From assembly GCA_963785035.1 (NCBI GenBank), contig CAWATG010000005.1, forward strand, positions 620,001-684,000: a DNA stretch of 64,000 nt, written 5' to 3'. A program made the translations under genes and the position numbers. The notes beneath the pieces were generated by a model. It was not told the origin of the DNA. It saw nothing but the letters and a program-made list of their open reading frames with translations, and searched no databases. Positions within the stretch are counted from its first letter, which is position 1, and every line of letters starts with the position of its first letter. Positions 47,059-56,396 of this stretch are shown one piece after another. The DNA is from CAWATG01 sp963785035. GTDB lineage: Bacteria > Actinomycetota > Acidimicrobiia > IMCC26256 > CAWATG01.

Positions 47059-48049
47059 GACTTACCTCTTTCGCCAACTCCCGATACGCGATGGCGCCGC
47101 GGGAGGTCGAGTCGAAAACGATGATCGGTTGACCAAAGGACGGAGCTTCGGAGAGTCGAACCGTTCGAGGCACAACCGTACGGTAAACCTTGGGTCCAAA
47201 GTGTTCGCGAACCTCTTGTTCGACTTGGTCAGCCAATTTGGTCCTGGCGTCGTACATGGTCAAGACAATCCCTCGGACCTCAAGTCCGGGTTGGAGGTTG
47301 TTTCGCACGAGCGCGACATTTCGTAGGAGCTGGCCAAGCCCCTCAAGCGCGTAGTACTCGCACTGGATGGGAACGATCACGTCGTCCGCCGCTGCAAGCC
47401 CGTTGACAGTCAGCAGGCCAAGCGACGGGGGACAGTCGATCAGGATGAAGTCGTAGTCGTCGCGGATCTCATGCAGCGCGCGGCGTAGCTTCAACTCTCG
47501 ACTGAAGGTCGGGACCAGTTCGATTTCGGCGCCCGCAAGGTCGATTGTCGCCGGGATCACGAACAGGTTCTTCAGGCTGGTTGGCTCGACGCAATCCTCG
47601 GCAGCCGAATCGCTCATGATCACGTCATAGACCGACGCTTGCACGTTGCGCCCAACGATGCCGAGACCGGTGGTGGCGTTCCCTTGCGGGTCGAGGTCGA
47701 CCACGAGCACCCGGAAACCCAACTCGGCGAGCGCTGCGCCCAGATTGACAGCGGTCGTGGTTTTACCGACTCCGCCCTTCTGGTTGGCGATCGCGAGAAC
47801 CCTTGGGAGCTCGATAGGAGGAAGTTCCTCTGTTCTCGGCGCCATCCGCGCGTCAAGACCAGGATGTTTCCGCGTGGCTCCCTCCGCCGGTCGCTGGGTC
47901 TCTGCGATTTCCTCCACCAGTGCTTGCGGAGGCTCCGATGGCACCGTCGACCCCAGGTACTGCGTCGATGCTGCCCTCAGCAGGCTGCGTTCCGCGCACG
48001 GAGCCCGTGCCGGAAGCATGTCCATTCCGCGTATCGCTGGATTCGTCAT
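47033..48049 (-). CDS. parA: Chromosome partitioning ATPase ParA
   Basis: A 338-residue ParA. ANQKGGVGKTTTAVNLG is the deviant Walker A, LVVDLDPQGNATTGLG and FILIDCPPSLGLLTVNGL complete the nucleotide site. About 80 residues precede the ATPase core, longer than most; an inner ATG at 47845 would give a shorter protein. It moves ParB-parS complexes of the origin region. parS sites lie about 520 bp upstream. Confidence 0.94.
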   Translation of the reverse strand: MTNPAIRGMDMLPARAPCAERSLLRAASTQYLGSTVPSEPPQALVEEIAETQRPAEGATRKHPGLDARMAPRTEELPPIELPRVLAIANQKGGVGKTTTAVNLGAALAELGFRVLVVDLDPQGNATTGLGIVGRNVQASVYDVIMSDSAAEDCVEPTSLKNLFVIPATIDLAGAEIELVPTFSRELKLRRALHEIRDDYDFILIDCPPSLGLLTVNGLAAADDVIVPIQCEYYALEGLGQLLRNVALVRNNLQPGLEVRGIVLTMYDARTKLADQVEQEVREHFGPKVYRTVVPRTVRLSEAPSFGQPIIVFDSTSRGAIAYRELAKEVSRGATRRSG

Positions 48050-48558
48050 CGAGTCGGCTCTGCGACGTCTTGCGAGTTGTTACGTACCCCGAAACCCGAG
48101 GTCGTGACCGTTCTCGTTATCGGTAGGGGGGAGACCCATGAGAGCGGCGAGGGAGGTTCGTCACGCATCTCGACTCGGGGTTCGGTAACTCCGTTGAGGA
48201 CTTCATCCGTCTTCCCAGTCAAGGATTCTGGGAAAACTGTCGATGCGCCGTCGGTGGTCTGCGTTCCATCGGCTGGTTCGCGGCCAACTCCGTTTCCGAG
48301 GTGCCGCGCGAGGTCAGTGACCGAAGCTCGAACCTCGGACGGAAGCTGCGGTGCTCCGGATCGGCGTGGACCGCCGAGGAATCTCCGGCGCCTTCAGTTC
48401 CCACCGCCACGTCCTCTATCGCGCGACGGATCGAGGCAAAAATCCTATTGCCCCTTTGCTGAACCTCGTGGTCGCCCGTGTCCATTCCGCCGCGCCTCCA
48501 ACCGTTGCCACCCGCCATCCTCTCGGATGACTGGCTCCCGGTCAAGCCGAAGGCGCTG

Positions 48559-48596
48559 CTCTGACCACCAGTTTCACGTGAAACTGGTGGTCAGAG
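48559..48596. promoter_or_regulatory. parS: parS site inside a 38-bp perfect palindrome
   Basis: GTTTCACGTGAAAC (48571-48584) is the ParB-binding core known from many bacteria. It is the centre of a perfect 38-bp palindrome whose arms read CTCTGACCACCA and TGGTGGTCAGAG. It lies between parA and rsmG, about 4 kb from oriC, a usual place for parS. The long arms could also form a terminator hairpin for rsmG. Confidence 0.9.
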
Positions 48597-48761
48597 AGGC
48601 GCTTCTCGAGACCCGACATCCCTGATCCGGCACCGGCTCCCAATACGACCTGCGCCAATTCTCGGCACGGCCACCGGCCGATGAGGCCGAGGAGGCCAAC
48701 GTGTCAACATTGCCACACGAGCAAAAGCGATGCCTTTTCGGTGCTGCCCTTACTCCATGGG

Positions 48762-48775
48762 GTTCCACGTGGAGC
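48762..48775. promoter_or_regulatory. Degenerate second parS-like site
   Basis: GTTCCACGTGGAGC differs from the parS core at three positions and keeps the CACGTG centre. It lies 8 bp beyond the stop of rsmG and 178 bp from the good parS. It may be a weak ParB site. Confidence 0.35.
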
Positions 48776-48783
48776 CTTGATAC

Positions 48784-49410
48784 TTAAACCCAAAGGGGAC
48801 GTTTGGTCGGTACTCCATTGCGCCGTGGCCAGCGGGCGCTGATCGGCGCAATTTTGCGAAATCTCGCAACAGACGCCACGCCATCACCAAGAAATCCCGC
48901 CGTTTCCAGACCCAATTTTGCGAGCGGCTCCGCGGGCCACCGGCCCTCTGGAGCATCGACCGGCTCCGAAACGGCGAGCACTCCCCCAACCCCGATGAAC
49001 GGGCTTGCGCATTCCGCAAGAACTGCGGGGGCGCCAAAGGCTCGTGAGACGACCAGCGACCGGGATTCCCTGACGGTTGGATCCCTCCCGATCTCCTCGG
49101 CCCGCCCATGCCACACGCTGACCTGATGATTGAGGCCGAGCACATCGACCGCCTCCCTGAGGAAGGCGCAGCGCCGGCGCGAGGAATCGAGCAGCACAGC
49201 CTGGGCGTCCGGCCAGAGCACCGCCAGGACAAGCCCCGGGAGCCCACCACCTGATCCAAGATCGACGAACGGACCCCGCAAGTCGCTGATCAGCGCACCG
49301 AAGTGGCGAGCATGCCGAAGATGCGCCGAGGGCTCGCCCGGGCCGACAAAGCCTCGGGTCTGCGCCGCTGCGACGACCTCGACAAGCCCTTCAAGGCCCC
49401 CCAGCGACAC
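48784..49410 (-). CDS. rsmG: 16S rRNA (guanine527-N7)-methyltransferase
   Basis: About 208 residues. FVDLGSGGGLPGLVLAVLWPDAQAVLLDSSRRRCAFLREA is the SAM site and VVSRAFGAPAVLAECA the family motif. GTG 49410 is preferred; the longest frame would overlap jag by 68 bp. The family methylates G527 of 16S rRNA. Order parA-rsmG-jag-yidC is conserved in Actinobacteria. Confidence 0.9.
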   Translation of the reverse strand: MSLGGLEGLVEVVAAAQTRGFVGPGEPSAHLRHARHFGALISDLRGPFVDLGSGGGLPGLVLAVLWPDAQAVLLDSSRRRCAFLREAVDVLGLNHQVSVWHGRAEEIGRDPTVRESRSLVVSRAFGAPAVLAECASPFIGVGGVLAVSEPVDAPEGRWPAEPLAKLGLETAGFLGDGVASVARFRKIAPISARWPRRNGVPTKRPLWV

Positions 49411-49432
49411 GATTTCGTTCTGAGCCGGCCGG

Positions 49433-50392
49433 TCAGGCTCGACGAATAACGACCCTGCGGCGGGGTTCTTCGCCTTCTGACGTTGTGGCAACACCTTCAA
49501 CCACTGCTACAACGTCGTGGACGAGCTTGCGGTCCGCCGGGGGCATTGGCTCGAGCGCCTGGTCCTTACCGGTCTCCAGGACACGCTCAATCAATTGATG
49601 TGTGAACGTCTCGAGCGCAGCACGACGCTTTGCGCGGTAGCCAGCGACGTCCACGCTGATCCGGGCACCGAGGCCATTGGTCGTCCGTTGGAGCACAGTA
49701 CGTACCAGCTCTTCAATCGCCTGCAGCGTCGCGCCCTTGGGACCGACCAGGAGCCCGAGATCTGAACCCTCGACGTTGACAAGAATCGACTCGACCTCGT
49801 CCACGGTGCTCTCGACCGTTGCCACCAGCCCAAACGCGCTGAGGAGACCGCCTATGAACTCCTCAGCGGTCGCGACCTGCTCGTCGACTGAGACTTCGCT
49901 GTCCTGATCCACGGGAATTCCCTCCGGCTTTATCGGTGCTGCACGCCTGCGTCGCGGACGCGACCTTGATTGACTCGCCTTGGAAGTTGTCGCCGGTGCG
50001 TCCCCCGGAATCGCAGGCGACTCCGACAGCTCCGTTGGCGTTTCAGCCACCGGTTCAGCCTTATTGCCGGCCCGGCGTGGGGACTGCGGCGCATCCTGCG
50101 AATTCGCCCTTCCGCCCCCAGCTGCAGTTCGCCCACTCCCACTGGTGCGTTTTGCCGGCGATCCTGACTGCTCGCGCTTTCCACGCCGCCGCCGTTCTCC
50201 CGGTTTCTCCCGCGAGAGCGGTTTGACACGGGTGCGAATACGAGCTTGCACCCCTCCGAAGCGGCCCAAGAAGCCGGACTTCGGTTGTATGAGTACTTCG
50301 AACTCAGCGTCGTTCTCGTCGACTCCGAGTTGATCGAGTGCACGATCCAGCGCTTCCGCGATCGTCGATCCTGTTGTTTCCACCCATTCCAT
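49433..50392 (-). CDS. jag: RNA-binding protein Jag/KhpB
   Basis: A 319-residue protein with three parts: Jag_N (MEWVETTGSTIAEALDRALDQLG and KSGFLGRFGG), a long basic Arg/Ser/Pro linker of about 130 residues, and KH plus R3H domains (GLLVGPKGATLQAIEELVRTVLQ; MPPADRKLVHD). KhpB binds RNA and is linked to cell division and envelope control in other bacteria. It begins 3 bp after the yidC stop. Confidence 0.93.
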   Translation of the reverse strand: MEWVETTGSTIAEALDRALDQLGVDENDAEFEVLIQPKSGFLGRFGGVQARIRTRVKPLSREKPGERRRRGKREQSGSPAKRTSGSGRTAAGGGRANSQDAPQSPRRAGNKAEPVAETPTELSESPAIPGDAPATTSKASQSRSRPRRRRAAPIKPEGIPVDQDSEVSVDEQVATAEEFIGGLLSAFGLVATVESTVDEVESILVNVEGSDLGLLVGPKGATLQAIEELVRTVLQRTTNGLGARISVDVAGYRAKRRAALETFTHQLIERVLETGKDQALEPMPPADRKLVHDVVAVVEGVATTSEGEEPRRRVVIRRA

Positions 50393-50395
50393 GGT

Positions 50396-51388
50396 TTATC
50401 GCCGACGTTTCTTGTCTCGGCTCCGATTGCCCTGACCGCCTGGGCGATTCTGTGGGCCTTTGGGAGGGTTCGGGGACGCGGGCCTTGCTCCAGGTGCGTC
50501 AGGAGGGTCCGGAGGACCCGGTGATTCCGGCGGCTGCGGGTTCAGCAGGCGGGCAAAGAAGCCCTGCTTCCCCTCCGCTCCGGACATGCCGGACGTCGGT
50601 GAGCCCAATCGGGAAGCACCGGGTACATCGATAACGGTGCCGCCACCAGGGCCACTACCGACAGGACCCATGCGCTGGTACACGAATCGCTGCTGACCGA
50701 TCTGCCAAACGTTGCCGACAACGAAGTAGAGCGTGAGACCGGACGGGACCGTAAAGGAAATAAAGCCCATAAAGATGGGCATGATCCGAGCGATCATCTG
50801 CATTTGGGGTTGGACCGAGGTTTGACCTTTCATGGACTGCTGCTGCTGGAAGTACGCCGTAGCCATGACCAGCACGATCAAGATGACGTAAGGAGTCAGA
50901 TCTGAGCCGGCAACTGCCGAAGCCTTCTTCGACAAGTTCATGCCAATAAAGCTGAGTTCCGGGTTCTTACATTGTTTAGGGGTTTGTATGCCGCAAATAT
51001 CTCCGTACATTTTATTCAAAGAACCCGTGCGTGGCACATGGTTCTGAATATTATACAGAAGGCGTGTTAGTGCGATAAACACTGGCATTTGGAACAGTAG
51101 GGGAAGACAGCCTCCAAGAGGATTGACCTTGTTCTCCTGGTAGAACTTCATGACTTCTTCGTTCAGCTTTTGCCGGTCACCTTTGTACTTGACCTGCAAC
51201 TTCTTGATTTCTGGCTGAATCTCCTGCATACGACGCATCGACTTGATTTGTTTGACGGTCAGCGGAAATAGGGCCAGCCGGACAACGATCGTCAGTAGAA
51301 TGATCGAGACGCCATAGTTCGGAATTATATTGTAGAAAAAGGCCATAAGGGCCCCGAGACCATCGAGGGCTGACTCCCAAATTCCCAT
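50396..51388 (-). CDS. yidC: Membrane protein insertase YidC
   Basis: A protein of about 330 residues in the five-helix Oxa1 pattern. FFYNIIPNYGVSIILLTIVVRLALFPLTVKQIKSMRRMQEIQPEIKKLQ carries the conserved arginine; GGCLPLLFQMPVFIALTRLLY follows. The tail is proline/glycine rich and ends in a basic KKRRR. The middle (about 50950-51060) is clearly more AT-rich than the flanks. It inserts and folds membrane proteins with or without SecYEG. Confidence 0.94.
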   Translation of the reverse strand: MGIWESALDGLGALMAFFYNIIPNYGVSIILLTIVVRLALFPLTVKQIKSMRRMQEIQPEIKKLQVKYKGDRQKLNEEVMKFYQENKVNPLGGCLPLLFQMPVFIALTRLLYNIQNHVPRTGSLNKMYGDICGIQTPKQCKNPELSFIGMNLSKKASAVAGSDLTPYVILIVLVMATAYFQQQQSMKGQTSVQPQMQMIARIMPIFMGFISFTVPSGLTLYFVVGNVWQIGQQRFVYQRMGPVGSGPGGGTVIDVPGASRLGSPTSGMSGAEGKQGFFARLLNPQPPESPGPPDPPDAPGARPASPNPPKGPQNRPGGQGNRSRDKKRRR

Positions 51389-51390
51389 GG

Positions 51391-51687
51391 TCAAGCACCC
51401 CTCAAAAAGGACTGACTCGCAGGCACTTCATTGCATCTCGAATCCAAGGCGTGCGAAGCGAGCGGAACCGGATCGACCCCCGACCTGCCCCATGGATTGC
51501 AGCGCCCAAGCCTACGAAGTGCCAAGGAAGATCCCCTCCATGCACCGTGGATCTCCACTGCTTGTAGCGCATACTCAGAACATGTGGGCCAATATCGACA
51601 AGGAGACTGGCGGTTGACCGTCACCAGCTGATATCCCCGAATCGACCTGCTGAGCAGTCGCTGGAGAAGTCCTTGTCGGGCGCTCAT
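51391..51687 (-). CDS. yidD: Membrane protein insertion efficiency factor YidD
   Basis: A 98-residue YidD with the family pattern RGYQ...SPCRYWPTCSEYALQAVEIHGAWRG and RCNPWGRSGVDPVP. It supports YidC-dependent insertion and lies at the inner face of the membrane. Its ATG overlaps the rnpA stop (ATGA) and its end lies 2 bp before yidC. Confidence 0.93.
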   Translation of the reverse strand: MSARQGLLQRLLSRSIRGYQLVTVNRQSPCRYWPTCSEYALQAVEIHGAWRGSSLALRRLGRCNPWGRSGVDPVPLASHALDSRCNEVPASQSFLRGA

Positions 51688-52019
51688 CGCGCATCGACTC
51701 CGGCGGCACGTACGGCCTCCGATACTCGAAACACGAGGTCCGAATATGTGAGGTCAGCAGCACCACTCGATGCCGAGACAAGATAGGAGTGTCCTGGTTT
51801 CAAGATTCCTCGAGTATCAGACATTGCGCTCCGAAGCCGTCGCCTCAGGCGGTTTCTCACGACGGCATTGCCCGATTTACGGCCGATGGCATACGCGACA
51901 CGGGGCGGATCGTTCTCACCGTGGGCACGAACCACGCGAATCGTGATCGGCCCACGGCGCCACGGTCGGGCGCGAGCGAGTCGACCGAACGCATCACGAT
52001 CGCGAACGCGCCAAATCAG
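51684..52019 (-). CDS. rnpA: Ribonuclease P protein component
   Basis: About 111 residues. VAYAIGRKSGNAVVRNRLRRRLRSAM holds the RNR motif that binds RNase P RNA; SYLVSASSGAADLTYSDLVFRV is the usual ending. The start is unclear: no ATG or GTG is near the expected place, and the frame stays open far upstream. A CTG at 52019 overlapping the rpmH end is the best guess, or an indel hides the true start. It processes tRNA 5' ends with rnpB RNA, which is not in this window. Confidence 0.82.
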   Translation of the reverse strand: MIWRVRDRDAFGRLARARPWRRGPITIRVVRAHGENDPPRVAYAIGRKSGNAVVRNRLRRRLRSAMSDTRGILKPGHSYLVSASSGAADLTYSDLVFRVSEAVRAAGVDAR

Positions 52020-52150
52020 GCTGACAGGCGTACTCGACCACGCTTCCTGCGGGCCTTCAGGACGGCACGGCCGCCCTTCGTCTGCATGCGCAGACGGAAG
52101 CCGTGAGTCTTCTTGCGTTTCCGGTTGTTCGGTTGAAACGTGCGTTTCAC
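52016..52150 (-). CDS. rpmH: 50S ribosomal protein L34
   Basis: A 44-residue gene read directly from the minus strand: KRTFQPNNRKRKKTHGF followed by RLRMQTKGGRAVLKARRKRG, the textbook L34. GTG 52150 has AGGAGG 5 nt upstream. It overlaps the probable rnpA start and stands next to the dnaA region as in nearly all bacteria. Confidence 0.96.
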   Translation of the reverse strand: MKRTFQPNNRKRKKTHGFRLRMQTKGGRAVLKARRKRGRVRLSA

Positions 52151-52529
52151 GCGTGCCTCCTGAAGGGTACGCCCAAGTGACAACCCGTACGTCGTGCGGA
52201 GGTGAGGCCACGAAACGGAGGAAGTCGACTGGCGTGGATGCGGAGTCTATGACTCCAGTCGAGACGCTCGCAATGCAGTGATCCATAGGTTGAGGAAAAG
52301 CCTGTGGGAAAGTTGCCCAATCTCGGCTTCTCTCTTGTCGTTCGCTGGCACCGGTGGTACGTTCGCCGCCACAACGAGCGTCCACTGACACTGACGTCAC
52401 ATGCACTGCGGGTCTTCCTTCGGTCACCTCGCCGTTGTGTACCGCCGCTGTTCCGCTCGTAAAGTGACGTTCCTGCCCTGTTTCTCCACACCTGTGGATG
52501 TGCCTGTGGACAATTCTCCAATCGGGGGT
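52151..52529. promoter_or_regulatory. dnaA upstream region with DnaA boxes
   Basis: A 379-bp stretch between rpmH and dnaA. Near the dnaA start are TGTGGATGT (52493-52501) and TGTGGACAA (52505-52513), the latter an exact reverse-strand DnaA box TTGTCCACA. They are 17-37 bp from ATG 52530, so autoregulation of dnaA is likely. The divergent rpmH promoter must also lie here; I cannot place it. Confidence 0.65.
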
Positions 52530-53955
52530 ATGACCGCCGACGACATCTGGAACCGTGGTGCTGAGAACCTCCGCAGCCAACTGGCGGAAGCACCCTGGAA
52601 TACGTGTTTTCGTGGGGTGCAAGCGGTTTCGATCGACAACAACGTGCTGACCTTGGCCGTTCCGAACGGCATTGCGTGCGAGCGCATCCGATCGAACTAC
52701 CTGGAACTGCTGATCGCGGCGCTCAGAGACACCACCGGTGGTGAGCTTGGCGTCGAACTCGTTGTCCAAACCGACCCTCGACGCCATGAACCCGAGATCG
52801 GCAGCAGCCACAGGCGTCGCGCCCAGCGAAGTCACCGGCGCCCCAGACCGCCTCCCCGACATCGAGCAGTCGCCCTCGCGAGCGACGGGTAACGACGCCG
52901 AGACCGACGCCCGTACCCCTGGGAACCTCATCACTCGTTACACCTTCGAACAATTCGTCATCGGCACCTCCAACCGTTTTGCACATGCCGCCGCACTTTC
53001 AGTGGCGGAGACGCCGGCCCGTTCGTACAACCCCCTCTTCATCTATGGCCCGGCCGGCCTCGGAAAAACCCACCTTCTCCACGCCATTGGCCACCACGTC
53101 ATCGAGATGTTCAAGCACAAGGTGGTCCGATACGTCTCCACGGAGACCTTCATGAACGAGTTCGTGGACGCGATTCGTACGAACACCACTCCGGCCTTCA
53201 AGCGGCGCTATCGCGAGATCGACGTCCTCTTGATCGATGACATCCAATTTCTGGAGCGGAGCCAGCAGCTGCAGGAGGAGTTTTTCCACACCTTCAACTC
53301 GCTGCACAGCGCTGCCCGCCAGATCGTGATCTCGTCCGACCGGCCACCAAAATCCATCGCCACCCTCGAGGACCGCCTCCGCTCACGGTTCGAATGGGGC
53401 CTTATTACCGACGTTCACCCTCCGGAGTTCGAGACTCGCCTCGCGATTCTTCGGAAGAAGGCCGAGTCCGAACATCTCGACGGGATCCCCGACGAGGTCT
53501 TGGCCTTCATCGCAACCCATATTTCGGACAACGTCCGCGAGCTCGAAGGCGCACTCATTCGGGTCGGCGCCTACTCCAGTCTCCATCGTGCCCAACTCTC
53601 CGAAGAGGTTGCGCGCCAGGTCCTGGCAGACCTCCTCCCACCGACGACTCCTCGAGTCATTACCCCACAACTCATTCTCGATGAGACGGCCAAGATGTTC
53701 GGCTGGACAATCGAGGACCTCTGCGGCAAGAGCCGTCGGCGACCCCTGGTCATCGCACGCCAGATCGGCATGTACGTGTTCCGAGAGTTGACCGACTACA
53801 GCTACCCCAAGATCGCCGAGGAGTTCGGCGGTCGTGACCACACGACGGTCATGCACGCAGTGGAGAAGATCAAGGCCCTCATGACGGAGCGCCACACGAT
53901 CTTCGATCAGGTCAACGAGTTGATTGCAAGGATCAAGTTGGGGACCGGTGGATAA
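52530..53955 (+). CDS. dnaA: Chromosomal replication initiator DnaA (frameshifted)
   Basis: About 475 residues. Domain I begins TADDIWNRGAENLRSQLAEAPWNTCF. Near 52780 the frame breaks in the poorly conserved domain II. Then YTFEQFVIGTSNRFAHAAALSV, GPAGLGKTHLLHAIG (Walker A), VLLIDDIQFL (Walker B) and domain IV with GGRDHTTVMHAVEKI, the DnaA-box-reading helix-turn-helix, follow. It binds the boxes flanking its own gene and melts oriC. ATG 52530 follows directly on a GGGGGT stretch. Confidence 0.95.
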
Positions 53956-54140
53956 CCTTGTGGACAGCTGTGGATATGGTCGGGTTTTCCTGAACAACTC
54001 TGTCTCGCAGCACCTGGACGCGAACTCGCCTGGGGAAACGTGGGGATTACGAGCCGACAACTTTTTGCCCTCTGACCAGGGAAACAATGGTGTTATCCAC
54101 AATCCACAGGCCCTACTACAACTACAAGAATTACTTCTTC
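53947..54140. other. oriC: Replication origin oriC (dnaA-dnaN intergenic)
   Basis: DnaA-box-like sites on the minus strand cluster at 53947-53955 (GGTGGATAA), 53959-53967 (TGTGGACAG) and 53969-53977 (TGTGGATAT). On the plus strand TTATCCACA (54093-54101) and ATCCACAGG (54102-54110) stand side by side. Immediately after them is CTACTACAACTACAAG (54113-54128), matching the DnaA-trio pattern of the basal unwinding system, followed by an AT-rich stretch. Boxes, trios and AT-rich part in this order strongly indicate the functional origin. Confidence 0.88.
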
Positions 54141-54162
54141 TCTATACCAAGGGAGTGTCATC

Positions 54163-55262
54163 GTGAAATTCCGTTGTGAGCGGGATGCACTGGCAGAGGC
54201 GATCTCAACGGCCCAACGAGCCGTTGCCTCGCGCGGCGGTGCCTTACCGGTGCTCGCCGGTCTTCGGATCACGCTGTCGGAAGGAAACGTCGAGTTCGTC
54301 GGCTCGGATCTCGAGCTCACGATTCGTGTGAATACACCTGCGGATGTCGACGGGACCGGGACTGCGGTGGTTCCCGCTCGTCTTCTGAGTGACATCGTGC
54401 GCGCCGTGGACTCGTCGCAGGTGTCGATGGAATTCGGCGGTGATGACGCAAAGATCATCGCCGGGCGCTCGTCGTTCTCAGTCAGAGTGCTCACTGCGGC
54501 CGATTTTCCGAAGACTCACCGAAGTCACAGGTTCTGGGGTACGTGTCGATTCCGCCGCTCTTGCGGAGGCGCTACGTCAAGTGGTTGTTGCGGCGTCGAA
54601 GGACGAGGCCCGCCCAATCCTCACGGGAGTCCTGCTGGCTGCTGCTCCAGGGGGCCTTCGCCTCGTGGCAACCGACTCGTATCGCCTTGCGGTACGCGAT
54701 CTGCAGGGAGTGACGGTTCTGGACGAGGGTCAGAAGGTCCTGGTTGCGGCCAAGGGCTTGGCCGAGGTCCAACGGTTGTTGACTGATGGTGAGATCGAGG
54801 TCGTGCTGAGTGACCGTGATGTGTTGTTCCGCATCGGACGGGCGGAGGTCACAACACGGCTGATCGAGGGAGAGTTTCCCAACTACGAGCAACTCATCCC
54901 CAGTGGGTACCCCAACCGGCTGACAATTCAGCGCGAGGCCCTTTCGGAGGCCGTCAAGAGGGTCAGGCTTGTCAGTCAGGGGCGTGATCGGTCACCAATT
55001 CGCCTGTCGCTTTCCGAGGATGGGCTTGAACTTTCGGCGATCGCACAAGAAATCGGGGAGGCCCGAGAATCCGTCGAGGCAAAGTACGAGGGAAGCGAAC
55101 TCGTGGTGGCGTTCGATTCGCAGTTCCTCCTCGATGGCATCGAAGCTGCTGCGGCACCGGAAATCGTCCTCGAGACGCTTGACCCATTGAAGCCGGCGAC
55201 GCTTCGAACCGTTGACAGCCCAGACTTTCCTGTACCTGCTCATGCCGGTACGGATCTCGTAG
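54163..55262 (+). CDS. dnaN: DNA polymerase III sliding clamp (frameshifted)
   Basis: About 367 residues. MKFRCERDALAEAISTAQRAVASRGGALPVLAGLRI is the usual start. The frame breaks near 54520 and continues LTEVTGSGVRVDSAALAEALRQVVVAASKDEARPILTGVLL. RLVATDSYRLAVRD and the GEFPNYEQLIPSG region follow. Near 55230 a second shift restores the C-terminal LYLLMPVRIS. GTG 54163 has GGGAG upstream. The dimeric clamp tethers polymerase and, in this group, NucS. Confidence 0.94.
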
Positions 55263-55289
55263 CGCTGACGTATCGACAACCGTCGAGTC

Positions 55290-56396
55290 ATGCAGGTTCG
55301 CCAGCTCTGGCTCCAGGATTTTCGTTGTTATGAGTCGTTGGCGCTTGAGCTTCCTGCAGGCTTCACGGTCGTCGTCGGATCGAATGGTCAAGGAAAGACA
55401 AGTCTGTTGGAGGCAATCTCCTGGACAGCGTCGACATGTTCATTTCGGGGGGTGCCTGATGCGGCACTTGTTCGTGACGGAGCGTCGAGCGCGGTCGTGA
55501 GAGTCGATATCGCACATGACGAACGAAGTTTGTTGGTTGAAGCAGAGATTCGTACTGCGGGGCGGAACAGGATCCAGATCAATCGGCAGGTGTGCCAACG
55601 TGCTCGAGATTTGCTCGGTGCATTGCGAGTAACGGTGTTTTCGCCCGACGATCTGGAGTTGGTCAAGGGTGGACCCGCTTTTCGTCGGAAGTACCTCGAC
55701 GACCTTCTCGTTGCAATTGCACCGAGATATGAAGCGGCGAGATCTGACTACGAACGCGTGTTACGACACCGAAACATCCTGTTGCGCAACGGGGTACGCG
55801 ATGCAGAAGCACAATCGACGATCGAGGTCTTCGATGAGCAACTCATAGCTGCCGGTTCGGAAATCATCCGAGGACGCCTTCGACTCATCGACCGGCTCCT
55901 TCCGGCAATTCGTCACGCGTATGAGACATTGGCAGGCGAACCAGCAGGGTTTGATGCAACCTATGTTGCCGAGTGGTCACCTCAGATGATCCTGCACGAA
56001 ACTGCCGAAGCCTGCTTCAGGGAAGGTCTTACGAAAGTTCGCGTTCGTGAAATCGATCGGGGTGTGACACTTGCGGGGCCTCATCGGGATGATTGGTCAC
56101 TGCTGTTACACGGCCGAGAGTCTCGAACGCATGCCTCACAAGGTGAACAACGAACCTTGTCGTTGGCGTTGCGCCTTGCGGGCCACGCAGTCTGCACGGA
56201 GGTAACCGGCGAGGCACCGGTCCTGCTCCTTGATGATGTGTTCAGTGAGCTCGACCCGAAACGGTCAGCGACCCTTCTCGAGCATCTTCCACCTGGACAG
56301 ACCCTGTTGACAACTGCCGGGGCCGTCCCACCCCAGGTTCGGCCTGATCAACACCTTCGGGTCGAGGGCGGAAAGATCATGGACTTGGTGTCGTGA
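55290..56396 (+). CDS. recF: DNA replication and repair protein RecF
   Basis: A 368-residue SMC-like ATPase. LQDFRCYESLALELPAGFTVVVGSNGQGKTSLLEAI contains the Walker A; FSPDDLELVKGGPAFRRKYLDDLL, SQGEQRTLSLALRLA (signature) and PVLLLDDVFSELDPKR (Walker B) follow. It loads RecA at gaps. The stop overlaps the DUF721 start by 4 bp (GTGA). Confidence 0.95.
   Translation: MQVRQLWLQDFRCYESLALELPAGFTVVVGSNGQGKTSLLEAISWTASTCSFRGVPDAALVRDGASSAVVRVDIAHDERSLLVEAEIRTAGRNRIQINRQVCQRARDLLGALRVTVFSPDDLELVKGGPAFRRKYLDDLLVAIAPRYEAARSDYERVLRHRNILLRNGVRDAEAQSTIEVFDEQLIAAGSEIIRGRLRLIDRLLPAIRHAYETLAGEPAGFDATYVAEWSPQMILHETAEACFREGLTKVRVREIDRGVTLAGPHRDDWSLLLHGRESRTHASQGEQRTLSLALRLAGHAVCTEVTGEAPVLLLDDVFSELDPKRSATLLEHLPPGQTLLTTAGAVPPQVRPDQHLRVEGGKIMDLVS

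Larger units (their letters stand above)
48050..48783. other. Long intergenic region between parA and rsmG
   Basis: A 734-bp stretch without a convincing gene on either strand; the open frames show no conserved features. It should contain the parA promoter. The right half holds the parS palindrome and a second parS-like site. Part of the right half may act as the rsmG terminator. Confidence 0.55.

Noticed and set aside
47639..48625. Long plus-strand frames between parA and rsmG
   Set aside because: Antisense to parA and through the parS palindrome; composition is Arg/Ser/Pro rich with no motif.
51684..52934. 416-codon frame ending in rnpA
   Set aside because: Only the last 110 codons resemble RnpA; the rest runs through rpmH, the dnaA promoter region and the start of dnaA.
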